Part shown: positions 23,648 to 26,001 of the stretch, one piece after another
How the letters are laid out: each line of letters starts with the position of its first letter
Numbering within the stretch: position 1 is the stretch's first letter
Source of the DNA: a virus
DNA: 26,001 nucleotides
IMG/VR virus record: IMGVR_UViG_3300001846_000113
Location: 1-26,001 of that record
Reading direction: 5' to 3' (one strand)
Translations under genes and position numbers: made by a program
Notes under the pieces: model-generated
Seen by the model: the letters and a program-made list of their open reading frames with translations, nothing else
Told to the model about the DNA's origin: nothing
The model's database searches: none

Positions 23648-23818
23648 ATGTGGAATAAATTACAAAATTGGTTAATGAACGTATTAGCTCAATGGATATG
23701 GATGGCTATTATGTTTCCAATTAGAGCTTTTATAGGATTATGTATAGCTATTGCTAAACATATGCCTGAAAAAGTTGAATTACCATATGAAATAAGAAAA
23801 AAAACAGTTAAACAATAA
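23648..23818 (+). CDS. Small membrane-associated protein of unknown function
   Basis: 56 residues: MWNKLQNWLMNVLAQWIWMA, then IMFPIRAFIGLCIAIAKHMP near 21-40, then a charged tail ending in KKTVKQ. One long, tryptophan-rich hydrophobic stretch (about 8-36) suggests a single membrane segment or an amphipathic helix at the membrane. It has a ribosome binding site (AAAGAGG) and is the first gene after the promoter. Not recognised. Confidence 0.65.
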   Translation: MWNKLQNWLMNVLAQWIWMAIMFPIRAFIGLCIAIAKHMPEKVELPYEIRKKTVKQ

Positions 23819-23829
23819 TAGGTAAATAT

Positions 23830-24027
23830 ATGTCTAAAGAACTATTTTTGACTAATTTAGAAAAATTACAAACAGATTATGCAGAGTGCAAAATAGATAC
23901 TAAACAATTTGAAGATGGCTTAAAAGAGTTAGGTATATCTACTGAAGAAATTTATTTTGAACTAGACGCTGCTGAAGAAGCTAGGTATAATTTTAAATTA
24001 GATGAAACAAAAAGAAAGGAAAAATAA
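23830..24027 (+). CDS. Small acidic protein of unknown function
   Basis: 65 residues: MSKELFLTNLEKLQTDYAEC, then KIDTKQFEDGLKELGISTEE near 21-40, predicted helical and acidic with a lysine-rich end. Not recognised. A weak AGG site (AATAGGTAAAT) precedes the ATG, and the stop overlaps the next start (TAATG), so it is coupled to the following gene. Confidence 0.65.
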   Translation: MSKELFLTNLEKLQTDYAECKIDTKQFEDGLKELGISTEEIYFELDAAEEARYNFKLDETKRKEK

Positions 24028-24368
24028 TGGGATATACTAATTATTGGCATCAACATATTAACTTTGATGACAAACAATGGGAGCAAATCAAAAATGAAGC
24101 TGAATACATTGATGGCATTGCAGATCGTAATTTAGCTAAAATAGAAATTACTAATGAACATATACTTATAGAAGGTAATCCAGGTTGCGAAACTTTTCTT
24201 TTAGAAAAGAATATACCAACAGAACAAAAATATGATGGTGAAGATCTTAGTTTTTATTTCTGCAAAACTAGAGCTATGACCTATGATATATATGTTTGGC
24301 ATATGTTAGTTTTTGTTGCAGGTATGATAAACAATACAGATAAGTTTAGTATATCTAGAGATTACTAA
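24027..24368 (+). CDS. GYTNYW-type conserved phage protein of unknown function
   Basis: 113 residues. The N-terminus MGYTNYWHQHINFDDKQWEQ and the later segments ILIEGNPGCETFLLE and FYFCKTRAMTYDIYVWHML match a family I recognise in many phages (MGYT.YW......W..i, then n...cEtF and FCKT...pYd..v). Cysteine, histidine and tryptophan residues are conserved, but the function is unknown to me. TAATG overlaps both neighbours. The position in a run of small genes fits an accessory role in the infected cell. Confidence 0.7.
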   Translation: MGYTNYWHQHINFDDKQWEQIKNEAEYIDGIADRNLAKIEITNEHILIEGNPGCETFLLEKNIPTEQKYDGEDLSFYFCKTRAMTYDIYVWHMLVFVAGMINNTDKFSISRDY

Positions 24369-24550
24369 TGTACTGTATTTTATGGACTTTAAAAAAGGAG
24401 GAAAAATGGGAATTATTTACTAATGAATGTTTTCTACATGAAAAAGAAGCTGCCGAATTTGCTAATAAACAAAAATCAAGAAAACATAAATTTAAAGTTG
24501 GAAAAGTAAAGGATTGGTTTTATGTCAAAAGAGAAAAAACAAAAACTTAA
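24368..24550 (+). CDS. Small protein of unknown function
   Basis: 60 residues: MYCILWTLKKEEKWELFTNE, then CFLHEKEAAEFANKQKSRKH near 21-40, ending in a basic KDWFYVKREKTKT. It looks like a small alpha/beta fold (strand with aromatic residues, helix with KEAAEFA, strand near the end). The start overlaps the upstream stop (TAATG). A strong AAGGAGG stretch lies inside the coding region and would serve only a five-codon ORF, so it is probably incidental. Confidence 0.6.
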   Translation: MYCILWTLKKEEKWELFTNECFLHEKEAAEFANKQKSRKHKFKVGKVKDWFYVKREKTKT

Positions 24551-24656
24551 TAAGTTTAATTGGAAAGAACATAAAAAATGGATTAGCAGTTTTGCTGATG
24601 TTAAAATTGTTTATTCAGAAATTAAACAAATTAAACGTAAAAGAGGTAAAAAATGA
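24522..24656 (+). CDS. Small basic protein of unknown function
   Basis: 44 residues: MSKEKKQKLNKFNWKEHKKW, then ISSFADVKIVYSEIKQIKRK and RGKK; 16 lysines. It has a ribosome binding site (AAAGGA, nine bases upstream), overlaps the preceding gene by 29 bases in another frame and joins the next gene by ATGA. These signals support a real gene despite its size. Not recognised. Confidence 0.6.
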   Translation: MSKEKKQKLNKFNWKEHKKWISSFADVKIVYSEIKQIKRKRGKK

Positions 24657-24853
24657 CTGAAGAAGAATTATTAAATCAAGCACCTAAAAAAACTAAACGT
24701 AGTAAAAATACTATAAAATTTGGTATGTTTGGTTTATCTTTAGGAGAACATAATTATAATAGATTAAATGCTTATTGTTTAAAACATAATATTACTAAAG
24801 CTACTTTAGTTAGATCATTAGTAGTAGATTATTTAGACAGAGCTAATTCTTAA
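24653..24853 (+). CDS. Ribbon-helix-helix type DNA-binding protein
   Basis: 66 residues. After a basic N-terminus (TEEELLNQAPKKTKRSKN), residues about 22-63 fit the ribbon-helix-helix pattern: strand IKFGMFGLSL, helix GEHNYNRLNAYCLKHN, then ITKATLVRSLVVDYLDR. Such proteins bind palindromic DNA as dimers and often control their own genes. The intergenic DNA directly downstream holds the palindromes TGGTATACCA and TAGGTAACCTA, which are possible targets. The fold assignment is from pattern; the target is inference. It is coupled to the upstream gene by ATGA. Confidence 0.6.
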   Translation: MTEEELLNQAPKKTKRSKNTIKFGMFGLSLGEHNYNRLNAYCLKHNITKATLVRSLVVDYLDRANS

Positions 24854-24865
24854 AATAAAATTGCT

Positions 24866-24919
24866 AAGCCCTGGTATACCATTAAACAATTGCTGCCGGG
24901 CTTCACAATAGGTAACCTA
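24866..24919. promoter_or_regulatory. Intergenic palindromes and hairpin, candidate operators
   Basis: TGGTATACCA (24872-24881) is a perfect 10-bp palindrome, and TAGGTAACCTA (24909-24919) has 5-bp arms around a central A. The first overlaps a hairpin: AAGCCC-T-GGTA (24866-24876) pairs with TGCCGGGCTT (24894-24903) with one bulged T. They lie in the 188-base gap between the ribbon-helix-helix gene and the DUF932 gene; no tRNA and no sure promoter is seen in this gap. Confidence 0.4.
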
Positions 24920-24991
24920 GAACCTGTAATTATAACCGTAATCTATAGTAGTGGTAATAATGCTAAAAGGCCTGGTGCTTGATAAAGAATC

Positions 24992-25009
24992 CCCCCTCGA
25001 ATGAGGGGG
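24992..25009. repeat. GC-rich hairpin upstream of the DUF932 gene
   Basis: CCCCCTC (24992-24998) and GAGGGGG (25003-25009) form a 7-bp stem with loop GAAT. On the plus strand no T run follows; on the minus strand only ATTCTTTATC follows, a weak tail. It may be a weak terminator, an RNA-processing site or part of the 5' leader of the DUF932 gene, whose ribosome binding site starts about 20 bases further on. Confidence 0.5.
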
Positions 25010-25041
25010 AATGACTAAATGAAAAGAAAGAAAGAGGTCTT

Positions 25042-25956
25042 ATGCAAACAAATATACAAATACAACAAGATGATCTACTCACAATAGATCCAAGTGCGTA
25101 TTTTGAAGTTGATAAAAGACAATTAAAATATGTGTCTGATGGTACATCTAATAATCCAGAAATACATGACGAATGGGTTAATAGATATGCACTTGTAAGA
25201 AAAGATAATGGTAAATTACTTGGTATTCATTCTGATGATTACATTGTTAGACCATATTCTGCATTAGCAGAAAAAGTAAATGAAGTAATCAAAGATGCTG
25301 TACCAAATATTGACCAATGGAAAATAACTACAGAAGATCATGTTTATGCTGATGGTAGAAAGTTTAGAAGAAATATAAACTTCTGGAATGAGCAAATCTA
25401 TTTAGATTCTAATAAACGTGCTAACGAATGTATTATTCCACAAGTAAGAATTTATTCATCACTTGATGGACAATGGGGCCAACAAATTATGTTTTCCTCA
25501 ATGTATATGTGGTGTTTAAATGGTATGGTAAGACCTGATTGGACATTTACTGTATACAATAAACATAGTTCCAAACAGGATATTACTTATAGTGTCGCTG
25601 AATTTCGTGCTGGTTTAGAAAGCCATAAAGAAATGGGTGACGAAATGTTTAAAATGATGCAAAAGAAAGTGAGTGTAAATGAAGTTACAGAGTTATTTAG
25701 AAAAACCTTGGCTAACACAAATAAAAGAAATCTCGAAATCGATAATAACAGTGTTATTGTTATGCGTGATTTGGACTCTTTATGGGGTAAGTATGTTGCT
25801 AAATATGGCAATACAGTTTTTGCGGTTTATCAAACTGCAACTCACTGGGCAACACATCCAATCACCAGAGGAGCAGTTTACAATGTTTCGAGAAAACGAG
25901 AAAAACAGGTCGCAGAAATGATGCAATCTAAATATTGGGAGAACTTATATGGCTAA
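25042..25956 (+). CDS. DUF932 protein (phage/plasmid-like protein)
   Basis: 304 residues. Family landmarks are seen: NRYALVRKDNGKLLGIHSDD near 47-66, PQVRIYSSLDGQW near 133-145, SSMYMWCLNGMV near 152-163 and AVYQTATHWATHP near 261-273. DUF932 proteins are common in phages and plasmids; their activity is not established, and a role in DNA replication or recombination is often supposed only from neighbourhood. The length is normal for the family. It has a ribosome binding site (AAAGAGGTC before the ATG) and overlaps the next start by eight bases. It stands after a hairpin-bearing leader, so it may head its own transcript. Confidence 0.8.
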   Translation: MQTNIQIQQDDLLTIDPSAYFEVDKRQLKYVSDGTSNNPEIHDEWVNRYALVRKDNGKLLGIHSDDYIVRPYSALAEKVNEVIKDAVPNIDQWKITTEDHVYADGRKFRRNINFWNEQIYLDSNKRANECIIPQVRIYSSLDGQWGQQIMFSSMYMWCLNGMVRPDWTFTVYNKHSSKQDITYSVAEFRAGLESHKEMGDEMFKMMQKKVSVNEVTELFRKTLANTNKRNLEIDNNSVIVMRDLDSLWGKYVAKYGNTVFAVYQTATHWATHPITRGAVYNVSRKREKQVAEMMQSKYWENLYG

Positions 25957-26001
25957 TTGTTATTTTCACGCCAAATCTAGTGCAAAGAGATGGGGTGGTA
26001 A
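25949..26001 (+). CDS. Start of a small DUF6915-like gene, cut by the window edge
   Basis: Seventeen codons are visible: MANCYFHAKSSAKRWGG. Phage proteins that begin this way (HA.SSa.k.GG.pEDY) often follow DUF932 genes, and I recall them as DUF6915; only the first motif is inside the window. A GGGAGAA ribosome binding site lies inside the end of the DUF932 gene. The product is uncertain. Confidence 0.5.
   Translation, partial: MANCYFHAKSSAKRWGG

Noticed and set aside
24406-24423. Five-codon ORF with a strong AAGGAGG site
   Set aside because: It lies within a coding region whose lysine and glutamate codons produce the purine run; a leader peptide role has no other support.
24861-24990. Possible tRNA in the gap before the DUF932 gene
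   Set aside because: There are hairpins but no TTCGAAT-type T-arm, no anticodon stem in the right place and no CCA-compatible acceptor stem.

Overview
This window is most likely part of the genome of a tailed phage with a podovirus-type virion. The evidence is gene content and order: terminase, portal, scaffold, capsid, T7-like tail adaptor and nozzle, very large internal (ejection) proteins, then fibres. The DNA is very AT-rich (one late-gene line, 8401-8460, is 12/60 G+C), and many proteins look like those of marine podoviruses of AT-rich hosts such as SAR11. The host assignment is inference; nothing in the window proves it.

Layout. Positions 1-22089 are a leftward (minus strand) late block, read from right to left. 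It holds a small terminase-like protein, a cluster of very small basic proteins, a Ref-like HNH nuclease, the large terminase, two head-associated proteins, a small basic protein, portal, a Bbp19-like protein, scaffold, a small beta-rich protein, major capsid, and a small capsid-adjacent protein. A rho-independent terminator follows, then tail adaptor (gp11-like), nozzle (gp12-like), a small internal virion protein, two internal virion proteins of over 1000 residues, a repeat-rich tail fibre, a LamG+SPRY adhesin, and the first codons of one more gene. Most junctions overlap (TAATG or ATGA), so translation is probably coupled.

Positions 22090-22628 are a 539-bp gene-poor divergent region. It is much richer in G+C (52% and 57% in two counted lines) and packed with inverted repeats. 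These include a nested structure that can fold into a three-armed junction and a 25-bp near-palindrome just before the first rightward gene. It is the most unusual part of the window and the best candidate for an undescribed regulatory, replication or packaging element.

Positions 22629-26001 are a rightward block of small, mostly unrecognised genes. It is split by a clear terminator (23497-23533) and a sigma70-like promoter (23595-23622). It then runs through a ribbon-helix-helix protein, a palindrome-containing intergenic segment, a DUF932 protein and the start of a small gene cut by the window edge. No polymerase, primase, integrase, tRNA or recognisable lysis gene is visible; these may lie outside the window.
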